Positions 13,599 through 22,253 of a stretch of 25,784 nt of DNA are shown piece by piece. The stretch lies in contig JAUWNP010000049.1 in the NCBI GenBank assembly GCA_030612585.1, positions 1 through 25,784 of the forward strand, given 5' to 3'. The notes under the pieces are model-generated. The model saw nothing but the letters and a program-made list of their open reading frames with translations. It was not told where the DNA came from and did not search any database. The translations under genes and the position numbers were made by a program. The DNA is from Anaerolineae bacterium (lineage in GTDB: Bacteria > Chloroflexota > Anaerolineae > B4-G1). Each line of letters starts with the position of its first letter. Position 1 is the first letter of the stretch.

Positions 13599-14347
13599 AT
13601 GATCGTCTTTTTCAAACCAAAGAAGGCGTTTGGGTACCGGCTGTAACGGCGGAGCAGATGCGGGAAGTAGACCGCATCGCGATGGAGGAATTCGGCCTGG
13701 GTATCTTGCAGATGATGGAGAACGCGGGCCGGAACCTGGCCGAGAACGTGATGGATATGCTCGGCGGTACCAGTGGCGAGGTTACGGTCCTGGCGGGGTC
13801 GGGCGGCAACGGCGGCGGGGGGCTCTGCTGCGCGCGCCATCTGCACAACCGGGGCTTCCGGGTCTGGGTGGTGCTCAGCAAAGAGGCGGCGATATTGAGC
13901 GGGGCCGCGCGCAATCAACTCCAAATCCTTCAGTCGGCGGGCGTGCAGCCGGTGGATCCTTCCCAGGCCGAAGACGTGATCTGTCGTGCGCAGATCGTTG
14001 TGGACGCGCTGATTGGATACAGCCTGCGCGGGACGCCTCAGGGACGGGCCGCCGAACTGATCGATCTGTGCAACCAACACGCGGCGCGGGTGCTCTCCCT
14101 GGACATTCCCTCGGGTCTCGACGCCACTACGGGCGAAGCGCCGGGGCCGGTGGTACATCCTGAGCGGACACTGACCCTGGCCCTGCCCAAGATCGGGTTC
14201 CAGCGCGTGCCCGGAGACCTCTACCTGGCCGACATCGGCATCCCGCTGGAGGTCTACCACCGGCTGGGATTGTCTTTTGAGTTGCCTTTTGGGGAACGGT
14301 ATTGGATACGGTTAGAACGAGGTCCGCACACACCTGAAAGCGGGTAA
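13595..14347 (+). CDS. nnrE: NAD(P)H-hydrate epimerase (YjeF N-terminal domain)
   Basis: 250 residues, only the epimerase domain without the usual fused ADP-dependent dehydratase. It interconverts R and S forms of damaged, hydrated NAD(P)H so that the dehydratase can repair them. The family frame is seen in MREVDRIAMEEFGL (24-37), the Rossmann-like GSGGNGGGGLCCARHL, VVDALIGYSLRGTPQG and LSLDIPSGLDATTG. The nucleotide loop differs from the canonical GNNGGDG: it reads GGNGGGG, so the first Asn and the Asp are both glycine, which may alter ion or substrate binding. The ATG at 13595 overlaps the stop of a probable glucokinase remnant. In-frame codons further upstream (to 13472) lie in that remnant and are not part of the protein. 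Confidence 0.85.
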   Translation: MNDRLFQTKEGVWVPAVTAEQMREVDRIAMEEFGLGILQMMENAGRNLAENVMDMLGGTSGEVTVLAGSGGNGGGGLCCARHLHNRGFRVWVVLSKEAAILSGAARNQLQILQSAGVQPVDPSQAEDVICRAQIVVDALIGYSLRGTPQGRAAELIDLCNQHAARVLSLDIPSGLDATTGEAPGPVVHPERTLTLALPKIGFQRVPGDLYLADIGIPLEVYHRLGLSFELPFGERYWIRLERGPHTPESG

Positions 14348-14416
14348 GAAACTGGCTGCTGAGGGCGTCAAAGAGGCAGGAGAGAGGAATCGTACATCTA
14401 ATACAAGGAGGTCAAC

Positions 14417-14746
14417 ATGCTCAAGAAACGGTACATCAAGTCACGCAAAGTGTGGAAAGTCACCTTCGAATTGCCGAAGGCTGAACTGCCTGAAGCCATC
14501 GAGGTCGAATCCGTCCACCTGGTGGGCGAATTCAACGACTGGGACCCCACCACCACACCGATGACTCGTCGCAAGGGCGGCGTCTTTCGCGCCGCGCTGG
14601 AACTGGAGCCGGGGCGGGAATACCAGTTCCGCTACCTGGTCAACGGCGAGCACTGGTGCAACGATTGGCACGCCGACGCCTACGTTCCCAGCAGCCTCGG
14701 CGAGGACAATTGCGTTGTAGTGACATCGGAGGGTGGAGATGTTTAA
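14417..14746 (+). CDS. small CBM48 (isoamylase N-terminal-like) domain protein
   Basis: 109 residues consisting almost entirely of one CBM48/early-set immunoglobulin-like domain, as found at the N-terminus of glycogen branching and debranching enzymes. Markers are [17 protein letters not shown] (about 34-50), [21 protein letters not shown] (split near 57-77) and a final [15 protein letters not shown]. No catalytic domain follows. Stand-alone versions may bind glycogen or regulate starch and glycogen enzymes. AAGGAGGTC lies just before the ATG. Its 3' end overlaps the ribosome binding region and start of the next dehydrogenase gene, so it is in the same operon as the folate genes; no functional link is obvious. 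Confidence 0.88.
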   Translation: MLKKRYIKSRKVWKVTFELPKAELPEAIEVESVHLVGEFNDWDPTTTPMTRRKGGVFRAALELEPGREYQFRYLVNGEHWCNDWHADAYVPSSLGEDNCVVVTSEGGDV

Positions 14747-15455
14747 CTTTTCAGATCGTGTGGTGATGGTGACCGGCGCGGCCGGCAACCTGGGGAGCGC
14801 CGTCGCCCAGGCTTTCCAGGCGGCTGGGGCGAAACTGGTGCTGGTGGACCGCGCTGCCGACCGCCTCCAGCGTCTGTTCCCCGACCTGGTTGATTCTCCC
14901 AACTACTTTCTGGCCACGTCCGTTGACATGACCGACGCCGACGCGGTGGAAGCGATGGTGGACGAGGCGATCAAGCGTTTCGGCCGGGTTGACGTATTGG
15001 CCAACACGGTTGGCGGTTTCCGCGCCGGAACGCCGGTCCACGAGACATCCTTCGAAACCTGGGATTTTTTGCTCAACCTGAACGCTCGCACGGTGTTCAC
15101 CGCCAGTCGGGCGATCATCCCGCACATGCTGCGGGAGAGGAGCGGCAGAATCGTCAACGTGGCTGCTCGCGCGGCCTTGAAGGGGGGCGCCAGGATGGCC
15201 GCTTACAGCGTATCCAAGAGCGGCGTGATGCGCCTGACCGAGAGCATGGCGGCCGAACTCAAGAAAGACGGCATCAACGTCAACTGCGTCCTGCCCGGCA
15301 CCATTGACACGCCGCAGAACCGGAAGGCGATGCCCAATGCAAACCACAGTCGCTGGGTGAAACCCGAAGCCATCGCCGATGTCATCCTGTTCTTGGCCTC
15401 CGACGCCGCTGGCGCGGTTCAGGGCGCGGCCATTCCGGTATACGGGAAAGGCTAG
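14739..15455 (+). CDS. short-chain dehydrogenase/reductase with catalytic serine replaced
   Basis: 238 residues, classical SDR fold. The nucleotide site is TGAAGNLG (12-19), and the Tyr156-x3-Lys160 pair is in AAYSVSKSG. The active-site serine, expected 13 residues before the tyrosine, is Ala143 (NVAARAAL), a feature of some SDR subgroups. Asp37 after the second strand (LVLVDRAA) suggests NAD preference. The ATG at 14739 lies behind GGAGGGTGG and overlaps the end of the CBM48 gene by eight bases; GTG at 14733 is an alternative. It is followed three bases later by the folM-like gene. The substrate is unknown; the context would allow a pterin or sugar substrate. Confidence 0.87.
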   Translation: MFNFSDRVVMVTGAAGNLGSAVAQAFQAAGAKLVLVDRAADRLQRLFPDLVDSPNYFLATSVDMTDADAVEAMVDEAIKRFGRVDVLANTVGGFRAGTPVHETSFETWDFLLNLNARTVFTASRAIIPHMLRERSGRIVNVAARAALKGGARMAAYSVSKSGVMRLTESMAAELKKDGINVNCVLPGTIDTPQNRKAMPNANHSRWVKPEAIADVILFLASDAAGAVQGAAIPVYGKG

Positions 15456-15458
15456 AGA

Positions 15459-16187
15459 ATGGAACTCAACGGAAAAGTGGCGATTGTCACCGGCGGGGCG
15501 GTACGCCTGGGCAAAGCCCTGGCACTGGCGCTGGCCGAGCATGGCGCCCGGCTGGCCATTCACTATGCTTCATCCGCCGGCCCTGCTCAGGAGACTGTGG
15601 CGGAGATCGGGGCGCTGGGCAGCGACGGGCTGGCGATCCAGGCCGATCTCAGTCGGTCCGGTGAAGCGGTGTCCATCGTCGAGCGCGCGGTGGCCCACTT
15701 TGGCCGGGTGGACATCCTGGTGAACAGCGCCGCGATTTTTCAGCCCGGTAATTGGGACGACACGACGGAGGCCAACTGGGACCGGCACTTTGCCATCAAT
15801 CTCAAGTCTCCCTTTTTCCTGAGCCAGGCCTTTGCCATGCACGTGGGGCGGGAACGGCCCGGGCACATCGTCAACATCGCCGATTGGCGCGGCGTCCGCC
15901 CCGGCACCGATCACGTAGCGTACACCTTGACCAAGGCGGCGCTGATCGCCATGACCAAGAGCCTGGCGTTGGCGCTGGCCCCCAACATTCAGGTCAACGC
16001 TATCGCCCCGGGGATGATCCTGCCCCCGCCGGGCGAGGACCGATCCTACCTGGAGCGAAAGGCGGGCCAGATCCCCGCTCGGCGGGTGGGCTCGCCAGAA
16101 GAGATCGCCAAAACGCTGATCTTTTTGCTGCGTTCCGATTTTGTCACCGGAGACTTGATCTTTGTGACCGGCGGCGAGCATTTGTAA
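15459..16187 (+). CDS. folM: pteridine reductase / dihydromonapterin reductase (FolM/PTR1-like SDR)
   Basis: 242 residues. Reduces dihydropterins, and often dihydrofolate, with NADPH. Two features mark the pteridine reductase group: the cofactor loop TGGAVRLGKA with HYASSAGPAQET after the second strand, and an aspartate in place of the usual SDR catalytic serine. Asp142 (NIADWRG), Tyr155 and Lys159 have the same spacing as Asp181, Tyr194 and Lys198 in Leishmania PTR1. The gene is directly followed by folB, folK and folE, supporting a pterin role; it might supply tetrahydrofolate if the cell lacks FolA. The exact substrate (dihydromonapterin or dihydrofolate) is not determined by the sequence. 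Confidence 0.85.
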   Translation: MELNGKVAIVTGGAVRLGKALALALAEHGARLAIHYASSAGPAQETVAEIGALGSDGLAIQADLSRSGEAVSIVERAVAHFGRVDILVNSAAIFQPGNWDDTTEANWDRHFAINLKSPFFLSQAFAMHVGRERPGHIVNIADWRGVRPGTDHVAYTLTKAALIAMTKSLALALAPNIQVNAIAPGMILPPPGEDRSYLERKAGQIPARRVGSPEEIAKTLIFLLRSDFVTGDLIFVTGGEHL

Positions 16188-16202
16188 AGTGGGGAGACGG
16201 CG

Positions 16203-16580
16203 ATGACCGATCAGATTCAGATCAAAGACCTTTTTCTCAGGGCCATCATCGGCATCAACGAGGAGGAACGGAGCAACCGTCAAGACGTTTTGATCAACAT
16301 CGTGCTCTACGCCGACACCCGGGCGGCCGGCGCATCCGACGACATAAACGATGCGGTCAACTATCGCACCATTACCAAGCGCATCATCAAACTGGTCGAG
16401 GAGTCCAGGTTCTACCTGGTGGAGAAGATGGCCGCCGGAATCGCCGCGATCTGCCTGGAGGATCCGCGTGTGGAAAAGGTCAGCGTCCGGGTAGAGAAAC
16501 CGGGTGCCTTGCGCTTCGCCCGCTCGGTCGGCGTGGAAATCCACCGCACGCGTTCTGACTTGGAGACGAGGCGTAGATGA
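16203..16580 (+). CDS. folB: dihydroneopterin aldolase
   Basis: 125 residues. Cleaves 7,8-dihydroneopterin to 6-hydroxymethyl-dihydropterin and glycolaldehyde in folate synthesis. The family pattern is complete: IGINEEERSNRQDVLIN with Glu22, VNYRTITK with Tyr54 near the active site, FYLVEKMA, and the catalytic Lys99 in VRVEKPGALR. The ATG follows GGGGAGACGGCG. Its last bases overlap the folK start (ATGA), so the two are translationally coupled. Confidence 0.95.
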   Translation: MTDQIQIKDLFLRAIIGINEEERSNRQDVLINIVLYADTRAAGASDDINDAVNYRTITKRIIKLVEESRFYLVEKMAAGIAAICLEDPRVEKVSVRVEKPGALRFARSVGVEIHRTRSDLETRRR

Positions 16581-17125
16581 CACGGGTTTTGATCGCACTG
16601 GGCTCCAACATCAACAGCGAGCACAACATGCGCGAGGCGGTGCGGCGGTTGGCGTTATGCTGCCGGCTGCTGGCAGTCTCGCCCGTCTATGAGACACTGC
16701 CGGTGGGCAAGACCGATCAGCCGAACTTTTTGAACGCGGCAGCCCTGATCGAGACCGATTTGACCGCTGCGGAACTGAAGACACGTGTGCTGCAAGCCAT
16801 CGAACGGGAACTGGGGCGAGTGCGCACCGCAGACAAAAACGGGCCGCGCACCATTGATCTCGACATCGCTCTTTTCGGCGACCAGGTATTAGACGTGGGG
16901 CCGCGACACATACCCGACCCGGACGTCGCCAAACAGGCACACATTGCGGTCCCGCTGGCCGATCTAGCGCCGCGACAGCGCCATCCAGAGACCGGCCAGA
17001 CCTTACAGGAGATCGCCCAGAGCCTGCCGGCCGGTGGGTTGGCGCGCCGGCCCGACGTTGTGCTCTGGCATAGAACAGATTCCAACCAAGATAATGAGAA
17101 AGACAAGGAGACAGAAAATGGTTAA
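16577..17125 (+). CDS. folK: 6-hydroxymethyl-dihydropterin pyrophosphokinase
   Basis: 182 residues. Transfers pyrophosphate from ATP to hydroxymethyl-dihydropterin. Clear motifs: [16 protein letters not shown] at the N-terminus, [11 protein letters not shown] and [14 protein letters not shown], whose Asp95 and Asp97 bind the two magnesium ions exactly as in E. coli [26 protein letters not shown] follows. The last 20 or so residues ([19 protein letters not shown]) form a charged tail that runs into the folE start, giving an eight-base overlap. The C-terminal tail is probably not needed for activity. Confidence 0.95.
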   Translation: MTRVLIALGSNINSEHNMREAVRRLALCCRLLAVSPVYETLPVGKTDQPNFLNAAALIETDLTAAELKTRVLQAIERELGRVRTADKNGPRTIDLDIALFGDQVLDVGPRHIPDPDVAKQAHIAVPLADLAPRQRHPETGQTLQEIAQSLPAGGLARRPDVVLWHRTDSNQDNEKDKETENG

Positions 17126-17765
17126 GCCTTTAGAAATTCGTCCCGCTGATTACGACGTTTTCCGAAACGACCTGCTCGACGTGCCGGAGCAAGCGTGCAC
17201 CGGCAACATTGAATGTGCTGTGGTGGATATCCTGGAAGCGATTGGCGAGGACGTCACCCGCGAGGGGTTGCTGAACACACCCGCGCGGGTCTCTCGCATG
17301 TACGAGGAACTGACCGCTGGCTACCACGTGGACCCCGTGCGTCTGATCAACGACGCCATTTTCGACGTGGCTTATGACCAGATGGTGGTCGTCAAGGATA
17401 TTGACTTCTATAGCCTGTGCGAGCACCACATGCTGCCCTTTATCGGCAAGGTTCACGTGGCCTACATCCCCGCTGGCAAGGTGATCGGCTTGAGCAAGAT
17501 CCCCCGCATTGTAGAGATGTTTGCCCGTCGCCTGCAGGTGCAAGAGCGTATGACGCAGCAAATCGCCGAGTTCCTGGACGAGACGCTGCATCCGCTGGGA
17601 GTGGCTGTGGTGGTCGAGGGGATGCACATGTGCGCGGCCATGCGTGGCGTGAAAAAAGCCAACGCGCGCATGGGCACCAGCGCGATGTTGGGCGCTTTTA
17701 AGGAAGACCAGACCACACGCAACGAGTTCTTTGCACACATCGGGCGCGGTCATATCAGCTTCTAG
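17118..17765 (+). CDS. folE: GTP cyclohydrolase I
   Basis: 215 residues. Converts GTP to dihydroneopterin triphosphate, the first step of pterin and folate synthesis. The zinc ligands are Cys101 and His104 (LCEHHMLPF) and Cys172 (HMCAAMRGV); [22 protein letters not shown] is the family signature (split at about 110-131). The ATG at 17118 is set by AAGGAG at 17105-17110 and overlaps the folK end. The final codons Ser-Phe-stop form part of an 8-bp target duplication made by the MITE that follows, so its coding sequence was left complete. It is the last gene of the folM-folB-folK-folE run; no dihydropteroate synthase is in the window. Confidence 0.96.
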   Translation: MVKPLEIRPADYDVFRNDLLDVPEQACTGNIECAVVDILEAIGEDVTREGLLNTPARVSRMYEELTAGYHVDPVRLINDAIFDVAYDQMVVVKDIDFYSLCEHHMLPFIGKVHVAYIPAGKVIGLSKIPRIVEMFARRLQVQERMTQQIAEFLDETLHPLGVAVVVEGMHMCAAMRGVKKANARMGTSAMLGAFKEDQTTRNEFFAHIGRGHISF

Positions 17766-17905
17766 GGTAACTGCTCAGCAACCCTTGCGAAGGTTACGAA
17801 TAGCCTTCTTGGTGATATGAATTTCGCCTATTGAAGTCACTTTCGGCTTGAGAATCATCCTCTAACCTTCGCAAGGGTTACCAGCCTGAGCAGTTACCTT
17901 CTAGG
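17759..17905. mobile_element. IS66-like MITE with 8-bp target site duplication
   Basis: The element spans 17767-17897 (131 bp). Its ends are the inverted repeats GTAACTGCTCAG (17767-17778) and CTGAGCAGTTAC (17886-17897), continued inward by AACCCTTGCGAAGGTTA (17780-17796) and its exact complement (17863-17879), with a small size difference between. The direct repeat CTTCTAGG flanks it (17759-17766 and 17898-17905). Ends beginning GTAA and 8-bp duplications are the known traits of the IS66 family. The 66-base centre has no ORF, so a transposase would have to act in trans. The long hairpin may also end folE transcription. Confidence 0.82.
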
Positions 17906-17931
17906 TTTGTCTGGATTCGATGGAGTAAGAG

Positions 17932-20763
17932 ATGACGAAACTACACGAATTAGCCAATCTGGGCCAGGCCATCTGGCTCGACTACATTCGCCGTTCTTTT
18001 ATCACCTCCGGCGAACTGCAAGCCCTGATTGATCAGGGGGTGCGCGGCCTCACGTCCAACCCATCAATCTTTGAGAAGGCCATCGTCGGCAGCGCCGACT
18101 ACGACGCGGACTTGCGCCCCCTGGTCGAGGCCGGCAAGTCGGTGGGGGAGATCTACGAGTCGCTGGTTCTGGACGACATCTGCCGTGTTGCTGACATCCT
18201 GCGCCAGGTCTACGATCAGACCGGCGGGGCCGATGGCTACGTCAGCCTGGAGGTCAGCCCCACCCTGGCCCGTGATACCGATGGCACTATCGCTGAGGCG
18301 CGACGTCTCTTTGCCGCGCTGGATCGCCCCAACACCATGATTAAGGTGCCGGCCACTCCTGCCGGCATCCCGGCCATTGAGACTTTGATCGGCGAGGGGA
18401 TCAACGTCAACGTCACTCTGATCTTTTCCCTGGCCCAGTACGAGGCCGTGGCCGAAGCCTACCTCGCTGGCCTGGAAAAACTGGCGGCGGGTGGCGGGTA
18501 TGGAAACCCGCCCTACGGAGATGTCAGCACGGTTGCATCGGTGGCCTCTTTCTTCGTCAGTCGGGTGGAGAGCGCGGTAGATCGTCAATTGGATGAGCTC
18601 ATCCATTCTGGTCAGCACACCACCGAATCCCTAATCCCTAATCCCCAATCCCTGAAAGGCAAGATCGCCACCGCCAACGGTAAAGTCGCCTATGCTCGTT
18701 TCCGCGAGATCTTTCACGGCGAGCGTTGGGAGAAGTTGGCTGCCCAGGGCGCGCGCGTGCAGCGTCCACTGTGGGCCAGCACCAGCACCAAGAACCCGCT
18801 CTATCCCGATACGCTCTACGTGGACGGTCTCATCGGGCCCGACACGGTCAACACCGTGCCCCCCGCTACCCTCCAGGCGTTCCTCGACCACGGCCATGTT
18901 GACAGGGCTGCCCCCCTGGAGGTTGGCGTGGACGAGGCCCGCGCCCAGTTGGCCCGCCTGGCCGAATTGGGCGTGGACCTGGACGGGATCACTCAAAGGC
19001 TACAAGATGATGGGTTGGCTGCCTTCGCCAGGTCCTTCGAGGCACTGATGGCCAGCATCGCCGAGAAGCGTGAGAAGTTGCTGGCCGGCTGGCAACTTAT
19101 GACCGTCAGCCTCGGCTCGTACCAGGACGGGGTGGATGCGGCCCTGGCCGAAATGAAGCAGCAGCAGATCATGGCCCGCTTGTGGGCCCACGACCACACC
19201 GTCTGGAAGCCAGAGCCGGCGGAGATCACGAACCGGCTGGGCTGGTTGCACATTGCCGAGGTGATGAGCGACAACCTGGATCGCCTGAAGTCGCTGGCCG
19301 GGGGTGTGCGCAGCGATGGCTACACCCATGCCCTGCTTTTGGGGATGGGTGGGTCTAGCCTGGCCCCCGAAGTCTTCCGCAGGACCCTCGGAGCCAGGGA
19401 GGGCGACCACGAGGGTCGCCCCTACCTGGATTTGACCGTGCTAGACAGCACTGACCCCGGCGCTGTGCTGGCGTATGCCGAACGACTCGATTTGTCTAAA
19501 ACCCTGTTCATCGTCGCCACCAAGTCGGGCAGCACGGTGGAGACTCTCTCTTTCTTCAAATTCTTCTACAACCGGGTGATCGAAGCGGTAGGGGCCGACC
19601 AGGCCGGGGCGCACTTCGTCGCCATCACCGACCCCGGCAGCCGGCTGGTTGACATCGCCCAGAAGCACAATTTCCGGGCGACCTTCCTGAACGATCCCAA
19701 CATTGGGGGTCGCTACTCGGCCCTCTCCTACTTCGGGCTGGTCTCGGCGGCGCTGGTCGGCGTGGACCTGGAGACGCTGATCCATCGGGCGCTGACGATG
19801 GCCTGCAACTGCGAGAGCTGCAACTGCGCGATTGCGGGGGACAACAACGGCGCACGTCTGGGCGCAATTATAGGCGCTCTGGCCCAGGCCGGGCGGGACA
19901 AAGTGACCCTCATCACCTCCCCGGCGATTGCCAGCTTTGGCGACTGGGTGGAACAACTGATCGCTGAGAGCACCGGCAAGGAGGGGAAAGGCATCCTGCC
20001 GGTGGTGGGGGAGCCGCTGGGGCCGCCTGACGTCTACGGCGACGACCGCCTGTTCGTCTACCTGCGGTTGGAGGGCGACGACACCCACGATGCGGCAATT
20101 CAGGCTCTGGAAGACGCGGGCCATCCGGTGGTGCGTTTGCGCCTGAACGACCTGTACGACCTGGGCGGGCAGTTCTTCCTCTGGGAGATGGCCACCGCTG
20201 TGGCCGGACATCTGCTAGGCATCAACCCATTCGACCAGCCCAACGTCGAGGCGGCTAAGGTGTTGGCCCGAAAGATGGTGGCCGAGTACAAACAGCAGGG
20301 CACGCTCTCTGCTGTCGAAGCGGCCCCGCTCACGGGTGCAGCATTAGACCGCTTCCTGGCCCAGGCCCGACTGCGTGACTACGTCGCTCTGCAAGCCTAC
20401 GTCCAACCGACCGCCGAGACCGACGCGGCGCTGGCGGCGCTGCGCCGCCGGCTACGCAACCGGTTCCGGTTGGCGACGACGGTGGGCTACGGGCCGCGCT
20501 TCCTGCACTCCACCGGCCAACTACACAAAGGTGACGCCGGACACGGGCTCTTCATCCAGTTCACCGCCGACGATCCACGCGACGCGGCTATCCCTGACGA
20601 GGCAGGGTTGCCGGAGTCGTCCATCAGTTTCGGCGTGCTCAAGATGGCCCAGGTGCTGGGCGACCGACAGGCGCTTTTGGATGCTGGTCGGCGGGTGATC
20701 CGCTTCCACCTGGGGGATGACGTGGTCGGCGGGCTGAAGCGGCTGACGGAGGCGATGGCTTGA
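17932..20763 (+). CDS. bifunctional transaldolase / glucose-6-phosphate isomerase
   Basis: 943 residues. Residues 1-370 are transaldolase: WLDYIRRSFITSGEL, GLTSNPSIFEKAI, the Schiff-base Lys138 in TMIKVPAT, and GINVNVTLIFSLAQYE. Residues 390-760 are a phosphoglucose isomerase with two SIS folds: LLLGMGGSSLAPEVFRR, VATKSGSTVETLSFFKFFYN, SFGDWVEQLIAESTGKEGKG. The C-terminal part completes the isomerase (LHSTGQLHKGDAGHGLFIQF). Fused Tal-Pgi links the pentose phosphate and glycolytic routes at fructose-6-phosphate. Residues 232-241 (ESLIPNPQSL) are encoded by a 7-bp tandem repeat inserted in a transaldolase loop just before LKGKIATANGKVAY. The frame stays open, so activity may be kept. The start follows GGAGTAAGAG. 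It is the first gene of the sugar phosphate run. Confidence 0.93.
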   Translation: MTKLHELANLGQAIWLDYIRRSFITSGELQALIDQGVRGLTSNPSIFEKAIVGSADYDADLRPLVEAGKSVGEIYESLVLDDICRVADILRQVYDQTGGADGYVSLEVSPTLARDTDGTIAEARRLFAALDRPNTMIKVPATPAGIPAIETLIGEGINVNVTLIFSLAQYEAVAEAYLAGLEKLAAGGGYGNPPYGDVSTVASVASFFVSRVESAVDRQLDELIHSGQHTTESLIPNPQSLKGKIATANGKVAYARFREIFHGERWEKLAAQGARVQRPLWASTSTKNPLYPDTLYVDGLIGPDTVNTVPPATLQAFLDHGHVDRAAPLEVGVDEARAQLARLAELGVDLDGITQRLQDDGLAAFARSFEALMASIAEKREKLLAGWQLMTVSLGSYQDGVDAALAEMKQQQIMARLWAHDHTVWKPEPAEITNRLGWLHIAEVMSDNLDRLKSLAGGVRSDGYTHALLLGMGGSSLAPEVFRRTLGAREGDHEGRPYLDLTVLDSTDPGAVLAYAERLDLSKTLFIVATKSGSTVETLSFFKFFYNRVIEAVGADQAGAHFVAITDPGSRLVDIAQKHNFRATFLNDPNIGGRYSALSYFGLVSAALVGVDLETLIHRALTMACNCESCNCAIAGDNNGARLGAIIGALAQAGRDKVTLITSPAIASFGDWVEQLIAESTGKEGKGILPVVGEPLGPPDVYGDDRLFVYLRLEGDDTHDAAIQALEDAGHPVVRLRLNDLYDLGGQFFLWEMATAVAGHLLGINPFDQPNVEAAKVLARKMVAEYKQQGTLSAVEAAPLTGAALDRFLAQARLRDYVALQAYVQPTAETDAALAALRRRLRNRFRLATTVGYGPRFLHSTGQLHKGDAGHGLFIQFTADDPRDAAIPDEAGLPESSISFGVLKMAQVLGDRQALLDAGRRVIRFHLGDDVVGGLKRLTEAMA
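18626..18653 (+). repeat. heptamer repeat inside tal-pgi
   Basis: Four tandem 7-base units, AATCCCT, AATCCCT, AATCCCC, AATCCCT, lie in the coding sequence and specify most of ESLIPNPQSL. The 28 bases are not a multiple of three, so flanking bases must have been gained or lost to keep the frame. Confidence 0.85.
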
Positions 20764-21512
20764 TTCAAGCCATGATCTTCGACCTGGACGGCACGCTGGT
20801 GCAGACGGAGCGGCTCAAGGCCCTCTCCTACGCCCGCGCCGCCGTCGAACTGTGTCCCCATGCGATCGGCGAAGCGGAGGTGGTGGAGGCTTTCAAAGAC
20901 GTAGTGGGTCTCTCGCGCCGAAAGGTGGCTATGGCGTTGACGGAGCGGTTTGACCTGGAAGAGAAAGCCCGGGCGCGTATGGATGAGTTCGGCGTGAGTG
21001 CACCCTGGCAGGCCTTTGTGCAGGTGCGGCTACGTTTCTACGAGGCGATGCTGGCCGACCCAGAGGTGCTGCGCTCGAACCAGTGGCCGCACAACGTTAC
21101 CCTGCTCCGTATGGCCCGGCAGACCGACTGCAAAACAGCCCTGGCCACAATGTCCCGCCGCAAGCAGGCGCGGCGCGTGCTGGAGGCGCTGGATCTGGCC
21201 GATGCGTTCGACTTTGTCGCCACGCGAGACGACGTAGAGCACGGCAAGCCCGATCCCGAGATCTACCAATTGGTGGTGCGGGAACTGGACGCTTCCCCGC
21301 CTGATTGTCTTGTCATTGAGGACTCGCCCTCTGGGGTGAAGGCTGCCCTGGCGGCTGGAATGTGGTGTATTGCCGTGAGCACGCCTTTCACTCGCCAAAG
21401 GCTTCACACCAAGGGATTGCTGGACGAACGTTGGATCGTGGACGATCCGGGCACGCTCACGACCGTGGTGCAGCAGATGGTCACGGAACAAGAACACGGA
21501 TTGGCGGATTAG
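20760..21512 (+). CDS. HAD-family phosphatase (beta-phosphoglucomutase-like)
   Basis: 250 residues. HAD motifs are complete: IFDLDGTLV with nucleophile Asp8 and Asp10, the serine/threonine region in TALATMSRRKQA, the lysine in EHGKPDPEIY, and VIEDSPSGVKAALAAGM. The helical cap lies between residues 15 and 90. It could be a sugar phosphatase or phosphomutase; the beta-phosphoglucomutase-like subgroup includes many sugar phosphatases. The TTG at 20760 overlaps the tal-pgi stop and gives the usual N-terminus (MIQAMIFDLDGTL), so it is preferred over ATG at 20772. Its place in a pentose phosphate operon suggests removal of excess or wrong sugar phosphates. Confidence 0.88.
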   Translation: MIQAMIFDLDGTLVQTERLKALSYARAAVELCPHAIGEAEVVEAFKDVVGLSRRKVAMALTERFDLEEKARARMDEFGVSAPWQAFVQVRLRFYEAMLADPEVLRSNQWPHNVTLLRMARQTDCKTALATMSRRKQARRVLEALDLADAFDFVATRDDVEHGKPDPEIYQLVVRELDASPPDCLVIEDSPSGVKAALAAGMWCIAVSTPFTRQRLHTKGLLDERWIVDDPGTLTTVVQQMVTEQEHGLAD

Positions 21513-21533
21513 AGGGCTTGGGGAGTGGGCAAG

Positions 21534-22253
21534 ATGAATGAGGATATTTCGCAACTCAAACAACAGGCCGCTGAGCGTGCGGTGGAGTTCGTGGAATCGG
21601 GTATGGTGGTGGGGTTGGGCCACGGCAGCACGGCTATCTTTGCCGTGCGCCGCATCGCCCAACTGCTGCGCGATGGCCGACTGGAGAACATCCTCGGCGT
21701 GCCGTGCTCGCTCCAGGTCGAAGCGGAGGCACAGCAACTGGGCATCCCGCTGACCACGCTGGACGAACATCCCGTCGTAGACCTGACGATTGACGGCGCG
21801 GACGAAGTGGACCCTGACCTGAACTTGATCAAGGGGGGCGGCGGGGCACTCCTGCGCGAGAAAATCGTCGCCCAGGCCAGCCGCCGTGAGGTCATCGTGG
21901 TGGACGAATCAAAGCTCTCACCCGCGCTGGGCATGCGCTGGTCGGTGCCGGTCGAGGTTGTTCCCTTTGGCTACCGCTCGCAGGCGGCTTATCTGGAATC
22001 GCTGGGGGCGGAGATAAACGTGCGACAAAGCAGTGATAGCACGCCTTTCAAGACCGACCAGGGCAACTTGATTCTGGACTGTCGCTTTGGGCCGATCCCG
22101 GATCCGGCCCGGCTGGCGGCTCGGCTGAACAGGCGTGCCGGAATCGTGGGGCACGGCTTGTTCCTGGGGTTGGCGACGGACGTGATTGTGGCGGGTGTGG
22201 AGGGAATCCGACACCTCGGGAGTCAAACATCAAACGTCAAACGTAATACATAG
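21534..22253 (+). CDS. rpiA: ribose-5-phosphate isomerase A
   Basis: 239 residues. Interconverts ribulose-5-phosphate and ribose-5-phosphate. Motifs: [10 protein letters not shown] (phosphate loop, with His where most have Thr), [20 protein letters not shown] with Asp87, Asp90 and Lys100, LLREKIVA with the general base Glu109, and VVDESK. The ATG at 21534 has GGGGAG eight bases upstream; GTG at 21525 overlaps that site. The last ten residues ([10 protein letters not shown]) are encoded by a 7-bp tandem repeat (22221-22248), so the native C-terminus has been altered or extended. The gene continues into a truncated rpe. Confidence 0.93.
   Translation: MNEDISQLKQQAAERAVEFVESGMVVGLGHGSTAIFAVRRIAQLLRDGRLENILGVPCSLQVEAEAQQLGIPLTTLDEHPVVDLTIDGADEVDPDLNLIKGGGGALLREKIVAQASRREVIVVDESKLSPALGMRWSVPVEVVPFGYRSQAAYLESLGAEINVRQSSDSTPFKTDQGNLILDCRFGPIPDPARLAARLNRRAGIVGHGLFLGLATDVIVAGVEGIRHLGSQTSNVKRNT
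22221..22248 (+). repeat. heptamer repeat at the rpiA 3' end
   Basis: Four 7-base units, AGTCAAA, CATCAAA, CGTCAAA, CGTAATA. They encode the rpiA C-terminal tail; the stop codon follows at 22251. The repeat directly borders the point where recognisable rpe sequence begins. Confidence 0.8.

Noticed and set aside
15570..16598. 342-codon minus-strand frame opposite folM and folB
   Set aside because: Complement of two clear genes; no motifs of its own.
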